Shown here piece by piece: positions 17,235 through 26,141 of a DNA stretch of 51,423 nt (its first letter is position 1; each line of letters begins with the position of its first letter). This DNA is from Azospirillum sp. 51_20 (GTDB taxonomy: Bacteria > Pseudomonadota > Alphaproteobacteria > RF32 > CAG-239). The notes under the pieces were generated by a model that did no database searches, was not told the origin of the DNA, and worked only from the letters and a program-made list of their open reading frames with translations. The translations under genes and the position numbers were made by a program. The stretch covers positions 1 through 51,423 of the forward strand of contig MNTV01000039.1 in assembly GCA_001917175.1 (NCBI GenBank), given 5' to 3'.

Positions 17235-17285
17235 AAACCTGACAGCTTGACCATGATCAAAGGCGAAGGCGTGAGGCAGTGTTGC
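17235..17285 (+). repeat. Interspersed intergenic repeat with FNR-like palindrome, copy 1
   Basis: Contains TTGACCATGATCAA (17247-17260) followed by AGGCGAAGGCG, as in the other copies at 17301, 29210 (reverse), 31880 (reverse) and 34961. It lies between convergent genes. Confidence 0.6.
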
Positions 17286-17300
17286 CTGCATTGATTTCAT

Positions 17301-17370
17301 CCTTGGCAGTCAATGTATTTGACCATAGTCAAAGACACGGGGCGGTGTTGTCCCGACGCGAAAGCGTTCG
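17301..17370 (+). repeat. Interspersed intergenic repeat with FNR-like palindrome, copy 2
   Basis: Contains TTGACCATAGTCAA (17319-17332), a perfect TTGAC-N4-GTCAA palindrome, then a GGCGGTGTTGTCCCGACGCG segment shared in weaker form with the other copies. It is 72 bases from copy 1 in the same orientation. Confidence 0.55.
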
Positions 17371-17430
17371 ACCCCGGCAAATCCGGTTTTTTCTGTCAGA
17401 AGAAACGCCTCCGGCGCTCTCCGGCCCTGC

Positions 17431-17710
17431 GCATTCGTTTTCCCGCAACCCCGACACCCGCGACGAAACGCTCCGGCACCTTGCGGCATTTTCTCAAGCA
17501 ACCGTTTTTTTGCCCGCACTCTTTACCTGACACGCCGCATTTTTCCTTCGGCGGCATGACAACGACCGCCCTTCCCGGTTCAGCGCATCCGTTTTCCTGC
17601 AACCCCGACACCCGCGACGAAACGCTCCGGCACCTTGCGGCATTTTCTCAAGCAACCGTTTTTTTGCCCCGCATTCTTTGCCTGACGCGCCGCATTTTTC
17701 TTTCGGCAGC
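17431..17710. repeat. Two near-identical 125-base direct repeats, 154-base period
   Basis: Unit 1 starts at 17431 and unit 2 at 17585. From GCAACCCCGACACCCGCGAC through TTTTTTTGCCC they are identical, and the remaining bases differ at only a few positions. The region from 17371 to 17911 has no convincing gene. The plus-strand open frame across it (17313-18038) runs into the antisense of the pyruvyl transferase gene and has a composition unlike its neighbours. On the minus strand the units read as short Cys/Lys-rich peptides with no start signals. Confidence 0.8.
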
Positions 17711-17911
17711 ACGGCATCTCCGGCGCTCTCCGACCCGGCCGCGGCGCGTTTACGATTCAAATTTTTACATAAATAAACGGAAACGAGCATTCGACCGATC
17801 CGGCAGACTTGCCTCTCGTCTTTTGGAGCCGCCCCTATCCTCGGAACTGAGCGTTCGCAGCTTCCGGACCGGGCATTTGAATGCCGAAACGATTCGTCGG
17901 CCGGAGAAAGT

Positions 17912-19258
17912 TTATTTTCCGCCTTTCAAAACTTTTTTCAGGCAGTCGATTTTCTGCCGGCATTCTTTACTTTTAGCTTTGTATTTCTTCCGCATTTTTC
18001 CGAAAGTCAGCGCCGCCAGCAGCCTGTTGCGCCAATAACGCACCCGGTAAGGCCGGAGCAGACCGGCTTTGATCATCATCCGCCCCATCTCCTCCGTTCT
18101 CTCTTCCAGACTGCGGATCCGGCAGCCGGCAAGGCTCAGACGCTGCATCATAAAAGCCGTCATTTCACTTTCAAAACTCTGCGGCGCCTTCGGTTTTTGC
18201 AAAGCTTCCGCCATCCAGCGGCGCGACCGCGCAACTTCCGCCGCCAGCTTTTGGTTGACCGCCGCATAATCAATCGTTTCAAAAAGATCGGCACGGCCGT
18301 CGAGGGTTTCGCCGTTCTTCACCAGACGGGAAGAAAGGCCGAGCATGTCAAACAGACTTTCAAACCGGCTGATACCGCGTTCCCGGTTGGCCACACAAAT
18401 AAACGGCTTGTTGAAAATAATGGCAAAACAGGCACCGTGAAAAGAATCCGTCACCATATAGCGGCAGTTTTTGATGTTATACAGCCATTGTTCCGGAGAA
18501 AGGGTAATTTCCCCGTCTTTCTGCGCATTGCCCATGTCTATGACTTTGCCGACGGCAAACCGGTGTTCCGCCGCCGCGGCGACGGCGTCCGTTTCTTTGT
18601 TTTGATCCAGAACATATGTCAGTCCGAAATCCTTTTCCCCGTCGTCGGCATTTCGGATCAAAGTTTCCCATTCCCCGGGCGCCGGCCAGAACACAGGATC
18701 AAGGATCAAAGCCGCATCCGACCGCCGCAGTTCCTCCCCGCACAACCTGAGCCCGTCGGTTTCGCGCACGGAAACGGCATCAAAACCCGAAAGATAACAA
18801 CGGACCAGTTCCCTGTCGGCAATCGTTCCTTCCAGCTCGGAAGCACCGAAACTGGCCGCGCAGGCAATTTTCTTCTTGTCGGCGTCAACAAACGGCAGAT
18901 AATAGTAAAATTCGTACCCGACGTTGTAAGACAAACGAAAAACCTGGTCGGAACCGACGATAAACACGTCTGCCGTCCGGTTAAGTTCAACCAAATCCGC
19001 AACCGATTCAAACGGCGGCGTCACTTTCAGATAACGTTCGGCAAATTTCTCGGAAAAACTGTTTTTAAAAGGTTCGCGGCACCACTCGTGCAAAAAATTC
19101 ACCAACCGATTGTCAACGCCCAGTTTCTCCAGTTCCCGCTGCAGGGCATAAGCGGTCAAAATCGCCCCGTAATTCAGCGACCACCAGAAATTCAAAATCA
19201 CCGCCCGCTGCCGGCCGACGGCCGGTTTTTCGCCTTTTTCTTCTTTTTTTTCCGTCAT
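17912..19258 (-). CDS. Polysaccharide pyruvyl transferase family protein
   Basis: A 448-residue member of the PS_pyruv_trans (CsaB/WcaK-type) family, which adds ketal-linked pyruvate to sugars of surface polysaccharides using phosphoenolpyruvate. The N-terminal NFWWSLNYGAILTAYALQRE corresponds to the family start (NxGxxLxxYAL). VGSDQVFRL and, near residue 290, TDSFHGACFAIIFNKPFI are its characteristic motifs. After residue 370 a basic, helical tail extends the protein, perhaps for membrane contact. The ribosome site GGAGGCGAT precedes ATG 19258. It lies 17 bases after the glycosyltransferase gene in the same operon. Target sugar unknown. Confidence 0.88.
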   Translation of the reverse strand: MTEKKEEKGEKPAVGRQRAVILNFWWSLNYGAILTAYALQRELEKLGVDNRLVNFLHEWCREPFKNSFSEKFAERYLKVTPPFESVADLVELNRTADVFIVGSDQVFRLSYNVGYEFYYYLPFVDADKKKIACAASFGASELEGTIADRELVRCYLSGFDAVSVRETDGLRLCGEELRRSDAALILDPVFWPAPGEWETLIRNADDGEKDFGLTYVLDQNKETDAVAAAAEHRFAVGKVIDMGNAQKDGEITLSPEQWLYNIKNCRYMVTDSFHGACFAIIFNKPFICVANRERGISRFESLFDMLGLSSRLVKNGETLDGRADLFETIDYAAVNQKLAAEVARSRRWMAEALQKPKAPQSFESEMTAFMMQRLSLAGCRIRSLEERTEEMGRMMIKAGLLRPYRVRYWRNRLLAALTFGKMRKKYKAKSKECRQKIDCLKKVLKGGK

Positions 19259-19275
19259 ATCGCCTCCGCAGAAAA

Positions 19276-20460
19276 TTATATATCGCCGTCTATCGACCGC
19301 AAAACCTTTTTCAGATTTTCCAGCGAACGGCGGCGGATGTCTTCCGCCTTCAGCATCAGCCGCGCCTGTATTTCCCCGTACTCGGCGGCAGGCATGTCGA
19401 CGGCTTTCAACATCGTTTCCGCCAACTCGCCGTTAGTGCCGTAGACCAGGGAATTGCCGTTGTCAAAAGCATAGGCGTCGGCAAACTTTTTCTGAATCAG
19501 GCACGGTTTTGCAAAACCGTAAATCAACTGGAAGCTGCCGCTGGTGCCGGTCGAAATGTAACGTTCGTGCGCCGGGTTTTCCGGATCCAGCAGACACAGG
19601 AAGAAATCGGCTTCTTCCATGGCCGTGAACATTTCCTTGTAGGAAAGGCGGCCGCGCATGTCAAAATACGGCGCAATTTCCTCGTCAAAAACCAGATTAT
19701 CCCCCGAACCGACCAGCGTAACCTTGAATTTTTTTCCGCTCGCGGCCAGCCGTCGTACGGTAGAAAGCAGCAGCTCATAATTTTTGCGGCGGGGAGAAAT
19801 TCCGCCGACAACGATAAAGTCGGTCACTCCGTCGTTTTTCGGCGTAATCTTCACATTGCCGAAATAATGTGGATTGACCATGTAAAAATTGTCGGAATAA
19901 CGGTTGTGCAGATCGGCCAGAGCAATCTGGTTGCGGTTGATTCCCTGCCGTTCCATATGATGCTGGACGAAAATCATCTTCTTTTGGTCGGCGGCAATGT
20001 TATGGTAATAGCTGGTCACAAGCGGCATTTTCGGAGAATTGACCTCCACCCCGTCGACATATTTGATGGCGGAACTGAACAAAATATAATGATAGGCGCG
20101 GATGGGAGCGGCGCCGAGCAGCTTGTCCATGTCCTTTTCGCCGAGCGTGAACACCCTCACCGTCGGCACCGCTTCGCACAAAAAGTCAAGCTGACCGCCG
20201 TCATAAACCGCCACGTCAACGTTATAGCCCAACTCGCTGAAATATTTGGCATAACCGGGAATAACTTCATAATGACAGGTGTTTGTTTCTACGATCAGCA
20301 CGCTGTTTTCGCGGATAGTGGCACGCAGCTTCTCAAGGGCCTTGCGGTTTCCGTCGCAGCGAAACTTCAGCTTCAGACCGCAGATGCTCACAATTTTATG
20401 AGTTTTCAGGGGAGAAATTTTAACCGAAAAAAACTTCTCCCAAATGCCGGATTCTTTCAT
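19276..20460 (-). CDS. GT4-like glycosyltransferase
   Basis: A 394-residue cytoplasmic GT-B enzyme. Its N-terminal 40 residues (SPLKTHKIVSICGLKLKFR) match a short tag seen ahead of many LPS/capsule glycosyltransferases. The Rossmann lobes follow. The donor-binding lobe includes DFIVVGGISPRRKNYELLL, KVTLVGSGDNL and a late acidic region around FFLCLLDPENPAHERY, in the usual place of the E-x7-E motif, with STGTSGSFQLIYGFAKPCL beyond it. It is the promoter-proximal gene of a two-gene operon with the pyruvyl transferase and likely acts in the same surface-glycan pathway. Donor and acceptor unknown. Confidence 0.82.
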   Translation of the reverse strand: MKESGIWEKFFSVKISPLKTHKIVSICGLKLKFRCDGNRKALEKLRATIRENSVLIVETNTCHYEVIPGYAKYFSELGYNVDVAVYDGGQLDFLCEAVPTVRVFTLGEKDMDKLLGAAPIRAYHYILFSSAIKYVDGVEVNSPKMPLVTSYYHNIAADQKKMIFVQHHMERQGINRNQIALADLHNRYSDNFYMVNPHYFGNVKITPKNDGVTDFIVVGGISPRRKNYELLLSTVRRLAASGKKFKVTLVGSGDNLVFDEEIAPYFDMRGRLSYKEMFTAMEEADFFLCLLDPENPAHERYISTGTSGSFQLIYGFAKPCLIQKKFADAYAFDNGNSLVYGTNGELAETMLKAVDMPAAEYGEIQARLMLKAEDIRRRSLENLKKVLRSIDGDI

Positions 20461-20506
20461 AACAGATTTGCTTCCGTAAGTCTCTCTAAAAATTTTCAGT
20501 TTTTCA

Positions 20507-20535
20507 ATTATACTGACTTGATATAAGATTATCAG
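20507..20535 (-). promoter_or_regulatory. Sigma-70 promoter for the glycosyltransferase-pyruvyl transferase operon
   Basis: On the minus strand CTGATA (20535-20530), a 17-base spacer and consensus TATAAT (20512-20507) lie 46 bases before ATG 20460, in a strongly AT-rich gap. Confidence 0.5.
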
Positions 20536-20600
20536 CCAATACTCAAGCTAATAATATAAATTATGCTACGGTAATTTTACCGTTTTTCCCCCGTTGCCGT

Positions 20601-21512
20601 CTATACGTTGTAAACCAGCCCCCAGTCCTGATAACGGGCGGGATCTTCGCTCCAGTTCTCCCGCACTTTCACGAACAAGAACAGGTGAATGCGGTCTTCA
20701 AGCATTTCCTCGAGTTCCAGCCGGGCCGTCTGTCCCACCTTTTTAATCATCTCGCCGCCCCTGCCGACAATGATTTTCTTCTGCCCTTCGCGCTCGACAT
20801 AAATCGTCATTTCCGCCCTCACGGAATTGTCGGACCGGCGTTCCCACAATTCGGGTTCCACCGTCAGCGAATACGGCAATTCGTCCTGCAGATACAAAAA
20901 CAGCTTTTCCCGCACCACTTCGGCCGCCAGCAGCCTCAGCGGCAGATCCGACATATGGTCTTCGGGATAATACCAGGGCGATTCCGGCAAATGATCCGCC
21001 AGATATTGATAAAAGTCCCGCAAGCCTTCCCCGGTTGCGGCGGAAACCATAAAAGTTTCGGCAAATTTTCCGGTGGCGTTAAGCTCCGCCGCCAGCGGCA
21101 GCAGTTTTTCTCCGGTTACCAAATCGGTCTTGTTCAGAACCAGCACCGCTTCGCGCCCCTGTTTGTTCAGCTCGTCGACGATCGCCCGGGTTTCCGCGTC
21201 AAAACCGCGTCTGGCGTCAACCACCAGTACCAGAATGTCGCCGTCCGAGGCGCCGCTCCAAGCCGATGCCACCATTGACCGGTCAAACCGCCGCTTGGGC
21301 TTGAAAATGCCCGGCGTATCCAAAAAGATAATCTGCGTATTGTCAAAAATGCCGATACCCTTGACCAGAGTACGCGTCGTCTGCGCCTTGGGCGACACGA
21401 TAGACACTTTGGAACCGACAAAATCGTTGGTAATCGTCGATTTGCCGGCATTCGGCGCGCCGATCAGGCTGACAAAACCGCAGCGGGTCGGCTTTTGTTC
21501 GTTATTTTCCAT
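20601..21512 (-). CDS. era: Ribosome-assembly GTPase Era
   Basis: GTPase that binds the 3' end of 16S rRNA and helps mature the 30S subunit. Motifs: GAPNAGKST (G1), the switch Thr in QTTRT, DTPGI (G3), NKTDL (G4) and SAATGEG (G5). The C-terminal KH domain contains VGRGGEMIKKVGQTAR, the RNA-binding GxxG loop. Length 303 is normal. It is the last gene of the rpoZ-rsh-...-rnc-era group and overlaps the rnc end by 11 bases. Confidence 0.97.
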   Translation of the reverse strand: MENNEQKPTRCGFVSLIGAPNAGKSTITNDFVGSKVSIVSPKAQTTRTLVKGIGIFDNTQIIFLDTPGIFKPKRRFDRSMVASAWSGASDGDILVLVVDARRGFDAETRAIVDELNKQGREAVLVLNKTDLVTGEKLLPLAAELNATGKFAETFMVSAATGEGLRDFYQYLADHLPESPWYYPEDHMSDLPLRLLAAEVVREKLFLYLQDELPYSLTVEPELWERRSDNSVRAEMTIYVEREGQKKIIVGRGGEMIKKVGQTARLELEEMLEDRIHLFLFVKVRENWSEDPARYQDWGLVYNV

Positions 21513-22164
21513 GTTTTACTCCCAAAAACGCCAGCATTTTTTCCGCCGCGTTCTGTTCGGCCATTTTTTTGTTGCGGCCGCTTCCCGTTTGCGCCTCCGT
21601 GCCGTCTATTTCCACCTGCATGTGAAAAACCGGATTGTGTTCGGCGCCTTCGCGGCCGATCTCCACATACCGCGGCGCCGGCAGACCCTTTTCGTGCGCG
21701 GCTTCCTGCAACAGGGTTTTGGCATCTTTCGGCGGCCGGGTATGAGTATCGACCAGCGGGCGCCAGCGTTCCTGCACGAAATCAATCGCGGTCTGACAGC
21801 CGCCGTCCAGATACATCGCACCGATCACTGCCTCGCAGACGTCGCACAAGACGTTGTCGTTATGGTGTACGTCGACGCTTTCGGCCATGATGTAACGGTC
21901 CAGTCCCAGCTTCAGGGCCATTTCCGCCACCGTTTCCTTGCAGACGAGCGCCATAAAACGCTGCGACAGGCTGCCCTCCGGCTCGGCCGGAAACACCCGG
22001 TAGACCATTTCCGCCACCGCCACGCCGAGAACACGGTCGCCCAGAAACTCCAGACGTTCATAATTTTCCGACAGTTTTCCGGTTTTGCTGGTATGCGTCA
22101 GCGCCTGATGCAGCAGATGCTGATTGTTGAAATGATATTGCAGATTTTTTTCCAGTTCTTTCAT
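21502..22164 (-). CDS. rnc: Ribonuclease III
   Basis: Double-strand RNA endonuclease that processes rRNA precursors and structured mRNAs. The catalytic signature ERLEFLGDRVLGVAVAEMVY lies near residues 37-56, and a second acidic site is at DVCEAVIGAMYLDGG. A C-terminal dsRNA-binding domain covers about residues 150-215 and ends with GRNKKMAEQNAAEKMLAFL. Length 220 is typical. It lies between lepB and era, the usual alphaproteobacterial order. Confidence 0.97.
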   Translation of the reverse strand: MKELEKNLQYHFNNQHLLHQALTHTSKTGKLSENYERLEFLGDRVLGVAVAEMVYRVFPAEPEGSLSQRFMALVCKETVAEMALKLGLDRYIMAESVDVHHNDNVLCDVCEAVIGAMYLDGGCQTAIDFVQERWRPLVDTHTRPPKDAKTLLQEAAHEKGLPAPRYVEIGREGAEHNPVFHMQVEIDGTEAQTGSGRNKKMAEQNAAEKMLAFLGVKHGK

Positions 22165-22204
22165 GACAATTCTCCGGCAATTGCTTTCCGCCGTTTATAT
22201 AAGC

Positions 22205-22936
22205 TCAGTTGATTTTGCTGAACAGACGGCTCCATCTGATTTTTTTCGCCCAGGTCCAGGGCTTGTACCAGGCCCCTTCGTTCGGATCGTAGGAGAAAAA
22301 CAGAAAGCGCGCCTTGCCGACCAGGTTTTCCATCGGCACGAAACCGACGCTGACCCGGCTGTCGTCGGAACGGTCGCGGTTGTCGCCCATGACAAACAGA
22401 CTGCCCTCGGGCACCGTTACCTCTTCAAAATTGTCTTCCCTCTCTTCGTCGGAAATTTCCAGAATGCTGTGTTTTACCCCGTTGGGCAGCGTTTCCGTAT
22501 ACTGGTGATAACGCTCGGCGTGACCGAAAGGATTGCGCAGCACAAAGTTCTCGCCCTCAACCCGCTCCAGCATTTTTCCATTGACAAAAAGGCGGCCGTT
22601 TTCCAGTTTGATCCTGTCGCCGGGCATGCCTATGATTCGCTTGATAAAATCGGTGCGGTTGTCTTTCGGAAACTTGAACACCACCACGTCACCCTGCTTG
22701 GGTTCGCTGCTCCAGATACGCCCTTCAAAAGGCGGAAAGCTGAAGGGGAAAGAGTGCCGGGAATAGCCGTAAGTATATTTGGAAACGAACAGAAAATCGC
22801 CGACATAAAGATTCGGATACATTGAACCGGACGGAATTTTGAACGGCTCAAACAAAAAGCTCCTGATCAAAACCGCGATCACGATCGCGTAAATAATCGT
22901 TTTGACGGTTTCCGACATATTTTCTTCTTTTTCCAT
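22205..22936 (-). CDS. lepB: Signal peptidase I
   Basis: Membrane-bound serine protease that removes signal peptides from secreted proteins. A single N-terminal membrane helix (about residues 11-29) precedes the catalytic Ser38 in IPSGSMYPNL; the general base is Lys99 in DFIKRIIGMPGD. The later box GDNRDRSDDSR is conserved in family S26. I chose ATG 22936, preceded by the excellent site AAGGAG; an upstream ATG at 22969 would remove this site from the leader and add a basic tail. The resulting 243 residues are normal for the alphaproteobacterial form. Confidence 0.95.
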   Translation of the reverse strand: MEKEENMSETVKTIIYAIVIAVLIRSFLFEPFKIPSGSMYPNLYVGDFLFVSKYTYGYSRHSFPFSFPPFEGRIWSSEPKQGDVVVFKFPKDNRTDFIKRIIGMPGDRIKLENGRLFVNGKMLERVEGENFVLRNPFGHAERYHQYTETLPNGVKHSILEISDEEREDNFEEVTVPEGSLFVMGDNRDRSDDSRVSVGFVPMENLVGKARFLFFSYDPNEGAWYKPWTWAKKIRWSRLFSKIN

Positions 22937-23002
22937 TTTACTCCTTCTCCCGGTTGTTTTTTCTGCCATACTAACCTTTATTTTTATTTTCGCAACAAAA
23001 AG

Positions 23003-23398
23003 CTAACAACTTTCAATAATTACCACGGCCTGTGCCAGCGGATAGTCGTCGCTCAAACTCAGCCACAGCCGCGAGGCGGGAATAATTTTCCTCAAAACCG
23101 CTTCCGCCTGCCCCGAAACTCTAAACGCCGGCCGGCCGCCGGGCAGATGCACCACCTCGATTTCCGCCCAGGAAATGCCGTGGGCAAAACCGGTGCCGAG
23201 GGCTTTGACAAATGCCTCCTTGGCGGCAAACCGCTTGGCCAGCGACGCGGTAAAACGCGCCTTGTCGCCGCCGATCGCGTCCAGCTCCCGCCGTTCTTCC
23301 GCCCCGAAACAACGGGCAAGAAAACGCCCGCCGAAACGCTCATACGCCTTTTCGACGCGCCGGATGTTGCAAATGTCGCTTCCCAGTCCGATAATCAT
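23003..23398 (-). CDS. acpS: Holo-[acyl-carrier-protein] synthase
   Basis: Transfers the phosphopantetheine arm from coenzyme A to the acyl carrier protein of fatty acid synthesis. The 131 residues begin IIGLGSDICNIRRVEKA, with the metal-binding Asp, and contain RFAAKEAFVKALGTG with the second conserved acidic residue (AKEA). Its start codon shares one base with the stop of the DUF2062 gene (TAATG), so the two are coupled. In many relatives pdxJ lies just before acpS; it is absent here. Confidence 0.95.
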   Translation of the reverse strand: MIIGLGSDICNIRRVEKAYERFGGRFLARCFGAEERRELDAIGGDKARFTASLAKRFAAKEAFVKALGTGFAHGISWAEIEVVHLPGGRPAFRVSGQAEAVLRKIIPASRLWLSLSDDYPLAQAVVIIESC

Positions 23399-23964
23399 TA
23401 TACCCTGCCCGCCTCTTCGTTCCGGCTCTTTTTAAAACGGCCGATCTTTTCCAAAGACTTCTTCACCGTATAATAAGTGATTCCCCAGGCGGCAACGTAA
23501 AAAGGAATGCAGCCGACCGTCATCGGCCAAACCACCGGCCACACGTCTCGCCCGAACGAAGAAAAGTCAAAAGTGATCAGCGCGTGCATCGCCTTCTCAA
23601 ACACTTTTGTAAATTCTATGCCGCCGCGGCCGTGTTCGCCCAGCAGAAAACGCCCGGTATAAAGCACGGAAACCCAGATGAACGGGAAAGTCCACGGATT
23701 GCCGGCGGCGGTGCCGAGCATGCCGGCCAGCACGTTGCCCCGCACCAGCCACGCGGTAGCCACTGCCAGCACGAAATGAAGACCGACAAACGGCGTAAAG
23801 GAAACGGCCACCCCGCAGGCGACACCGGCGGCAATCGAATACGGCGTTCCGCCCAGCCGGCTGAGCCGGGCCAGCATGCGCTTTTCGTAACGCCGCCAGC
23901 CCGTCGTCCGCCGCCGGCTTTGGATCTGAGCGTCCGCCGCCGGCCGTCTTTTGCGCAAAAACAA
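23398..23964 (-). CDS. DUF2062 membrane protein
   Basis: Small inner-membrane protein of unknown function, conserved in Proteobacteria. The core SIAAGVACGVAVSFTPFVGL and GNVLAGMLGTAAGNPWTFP is characteristic of DUF2062, with about three membrane helices. The frame is open from ATG 24000, which would overlap the rsh gene by 20 bases without a ribosome site. I chose TTG 23964: GGGGAG lies 8 bases before it, and MFLRKRRP matches the usual MFRRRKKP-like start of relatives as I remember it. This gives 188 residues. It is coupled to acpS downstream. Confidence 0.85.
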   Translation of the reverse strand: MFLRKRRPAADAQIQSRRRTTGWRRYEKRMLARLSRLGGTPYSIAAGVACGVAVSFTPFVGLHFVLAVATAWLVRGNVLAGMLGTAAGNPWTFPFIWVSVLYTGRFLLGEHGRGGIEFTKVFEKAMHALITFDFSSFGRDVWPVVWPMTVGCIPFYVAAWGITYYTVKKSLEKIGRFKKSRNEEAGRV

Positions 23965-23980
23965 ATCGTTTCTCCCCTGT

Positions 23981-26119
23981 TCAGGCCGACCGGGCAACAT
24001 AGCTGACCGCTTTTGAAGACTTCAGATCGGCGATTATCAAGTTCAGATGGTCCAGGTTTTTAACTTCCACGTCAACCATGATTTCGAAATAGCTGACCGT
24101 GCGGTAAACAATGTTTAAGTTTGAAATGTTGGCGTTGTTGCGCGCCATGATGTTGGAAATTTCGCCCAGGCTGCCCGGTTCATTGCTAAGCATCAGCTTC
24201 AGCCGTCCGGTATGGCTCTGGTTTTCGGCGCCCTCGCCCCAGGCAATGTCCAGCCAGCGTTCGGGTTCGCCGGCAAAACGTTCCAGCGCCTTGCAGTCCG
24301 CGCGGTGAACCGCCACCCCTTTGCCGGTCGTGACGATGCCGACGATTCTGTCGCCCGGCAGCGGATGGCAGCAGCCGGCGAAATGCATCGCCATCCCCGG
24401 AATCAGCCCTTCAATTTTCAGAGGTTCGGCATTTTTCTTTTTAATTTTGCGGAACGAAGGAACCTTGATCGCCTTAACCACCTTTTCCAGCTTGGACTGC
24501 TTATAGGCCGGATAAACCGCTTTCATCACGTCCCAGCCGCTGATCAGTCCCTCGCCCACTTTGGCATAAATGTCGTTGATCGATTCCGCCTCAAAATTGG
24601 GCATCACCGCCAGCAGCCCCTTTTCCGAAAACTCCAGTCCTTCGTTCTTAAACATTTTTTCAAGAATTTCCTGTCCGAGAACGATAAACTGATCCCGTTT
24701 GGAAGAGCGCACATAACGGCGGATGGCGGCTTTGGCCTTGCCGGTAACCACGAAGCGTTCCCACTCCGTCGACGGATGCTGAGCTTTTGAGGTCAGAATC
24801 TCCACCTGATCGCCGTTTTGCAGCACCGTCCGCAAAGGACGGATTTCGCCGTTGATTTTGGCGCCGACACAGGTATCGCCGACCGAAGAATGGACGGCGT
24901 AGGCAAAGTCGACCGGCGTCGAATTGACCGGCAACCCGATCAGATCGCCCTTCGGAGTAAAGCAGAACACCTGATCGTTGTACATCTCAAGCTTGGTATT
25001 CTCAAGAAACTCCTCCGGGTTGGAAGCCCGTTCCAAAATCTCCAGCAGCTCGCGGATCCAGCGGAAATTTTTGCCTTCCGCCTTTTGCCCCTGTTTGTAG
25101 GCCCAGTGGGCGGCAATGCCTTTTTCCGCGATTTCGTGCATTTCAAAAGTGCGTATCTGCACCTCAATCCGGGTGTTTTCCGGCCCGATGACACCGGTAT
25201 GAATCGACTGGTAACCGTTTGGTTTCGGAGTTGAAATATAGTCCTTGAAACGGCGGGGCACCATATGGTATTTGCTGTGGATAATACCCAGCGCCTGATA
25301 ACAGGTGGCAATGTCGTCAACGCAGATACGGAACGCCATAATGTCCGACAACTGCTCGAAAGAGGCGTTTTTCTGCTGCATTTTGCGCCAGATGGAATAA
25401 GGCGTTTTTTCCCGCCCCGTCACCTGACATTTGACGCCGTTGTCTTCCATGTCTTTTTTCAGCGCCTCAATAATCTTCGGCACCAGATTGCTGCCCTGCT
25501 CGCGCAGGAAGTTCAAACGGGCGATGATGGAGTCGTGAGCCTCCTTGTAGAGCTCGCAAAAGGCCAGTTCCTCCAGTTCGCTTTTCACTTCCTGCATGCC
25601 GATGCGTTCGGCCAGCGGAGCGTAAATGTCAAGCGTTTCGCGGGCAATCCGGGTACGCTTTTCCGGTGCCAGAAAATGCAGCGTCCGCATGTTGTGCAGC
25701 CGGTCTGCCAGTTTGATCAGAAGCACCCTGATGTCTTCCGACATCGCCAGCAGCAGCTTGCGGAAATTTTCCGCCTGTTTGGTATAAGTGGACTTTTGTT
25801 CGATCATCGCCAGTTTGGTCAAACCGTCCACCAGCGAGGCCACCTGGTCGCCGAACAGCTGACGCACCTCTTCCACCGTGGTGTCGGTGTCCTCCACCGT
25901 ATCATGCAAAAGCCCGGCGATCACCGAAGCGCAGTCCAGTTTAAACTTGGTCAGAATACCGGCCACTTCGACCGGATGCGAATAATACGGGTCGCCGGAT
26001 GCCCGAAGCTGCGCCCCGTGCTTTTTCATGGCAAAAACGTAAGCACGGTTGAGCGCGTCCTCGTCGGCGTCCGGATCGTAAGATTTTACCAAATCGACTA
26101 ATTCATACTGTCGTAACAT
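23981..26119 (-). CDS. rsh: Bifunctional (p)ppGpp synthetase/hydrolase (Rsh)
   Basis: Makes and degrades the alarmone (p)ppGpp in the stringent response. Domains in order: the HD hydrolase (about residues 25-180, with an intact HDTVEDTD, so hydrolysis is expected); the synthetase domain (about 230-350, YRRF-like VPRRFKDYISTPKPNGYQSI); TGS (about 390-450, FTPKGDLIGLPVNSTPVDFA); a zinc-finger/helical region with CCHPLPGD; and a C-terminal ACT domain (about 640-712). Length 712 fits a long Rel/SpoT-type protein. It sits between rpoZ and the DUF2062 gene in the usual alphaproteobacterial order. Confidence 0.95.
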   Translation of the reverse strand: MLRQYELVDLVKSYDPDADEDALNRAYVFAMKKHGAQLRASGDPYYSHPVEVAGILTKFKLDCASVIAGLLHDTVEDTDTTVEEVRQLFGDQVASLVDGLTKLAMIEQKSTYTKQAENFRKLLLAMSEDIRVLLIKLADRLHNMRTLHFLAPEKRTRIARETLDIYAPLAERIGMQEVKSELEELAFCELYKEAHDSIIARLNFLREQGSNLVPKIIEALKKDMEDNGVKCQVTGREKTPYSIWRKMQQKNASFEQLSDIMAFRICVDDIATCYQALGIIHSKYHMVPRRFKDYISTPKPNGYQSIHTGVIGPENTRIEVQIRTFEMHEIAEKGIAAHWAYKQGQKAEGKNFRWIRELLEILERASNPEEFLENTKLEMYNDQVFCFTPKGDLIGLPVNSTPVDFAYAVHSSVGDTCVGAKINGEIRPLRTVLQNGDQVEILTSKAQHPSTEWERFVVTGKAKAAIRRYVRSSKRDQFIVLGQEILEKMFKNEGLEFSEKGLLAVMPNFEAESINDIYAKVGEGLISGWDVMKAVYPAYKQSKLEKVVKAIKVPSFRKIKKKNAEPLKIEGLIPGMAMHFAGCCHPLPGDRIVGIVTTGKGVAVHRADCKALERFAGEPERWLDIAWGEGAENQSHTGRLKLMLSNEPGSLGEISNIMARNNANISNLNIVYRTVSYFEIMVDVEVKNLDHLNLIIADLKSSKAVSYVARSA

Positions 26120-26141
26120 CGGCCCGCATCATCAACTGTTT

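Noticed and set aside
17313..18038. 241-residue plus-strand open frame
   Set aside because: It crosses the repeat units, runs into the antisense of the pyruvyl transferase gene, lacks a ribosome site and has a low-complexity Arg/Pro/Phe composition.
20563..20586. Terminator after era
   Set aside because: ACGGTA/TACCGT forms a short stem, but on the minus strand it is not followed by a T run.
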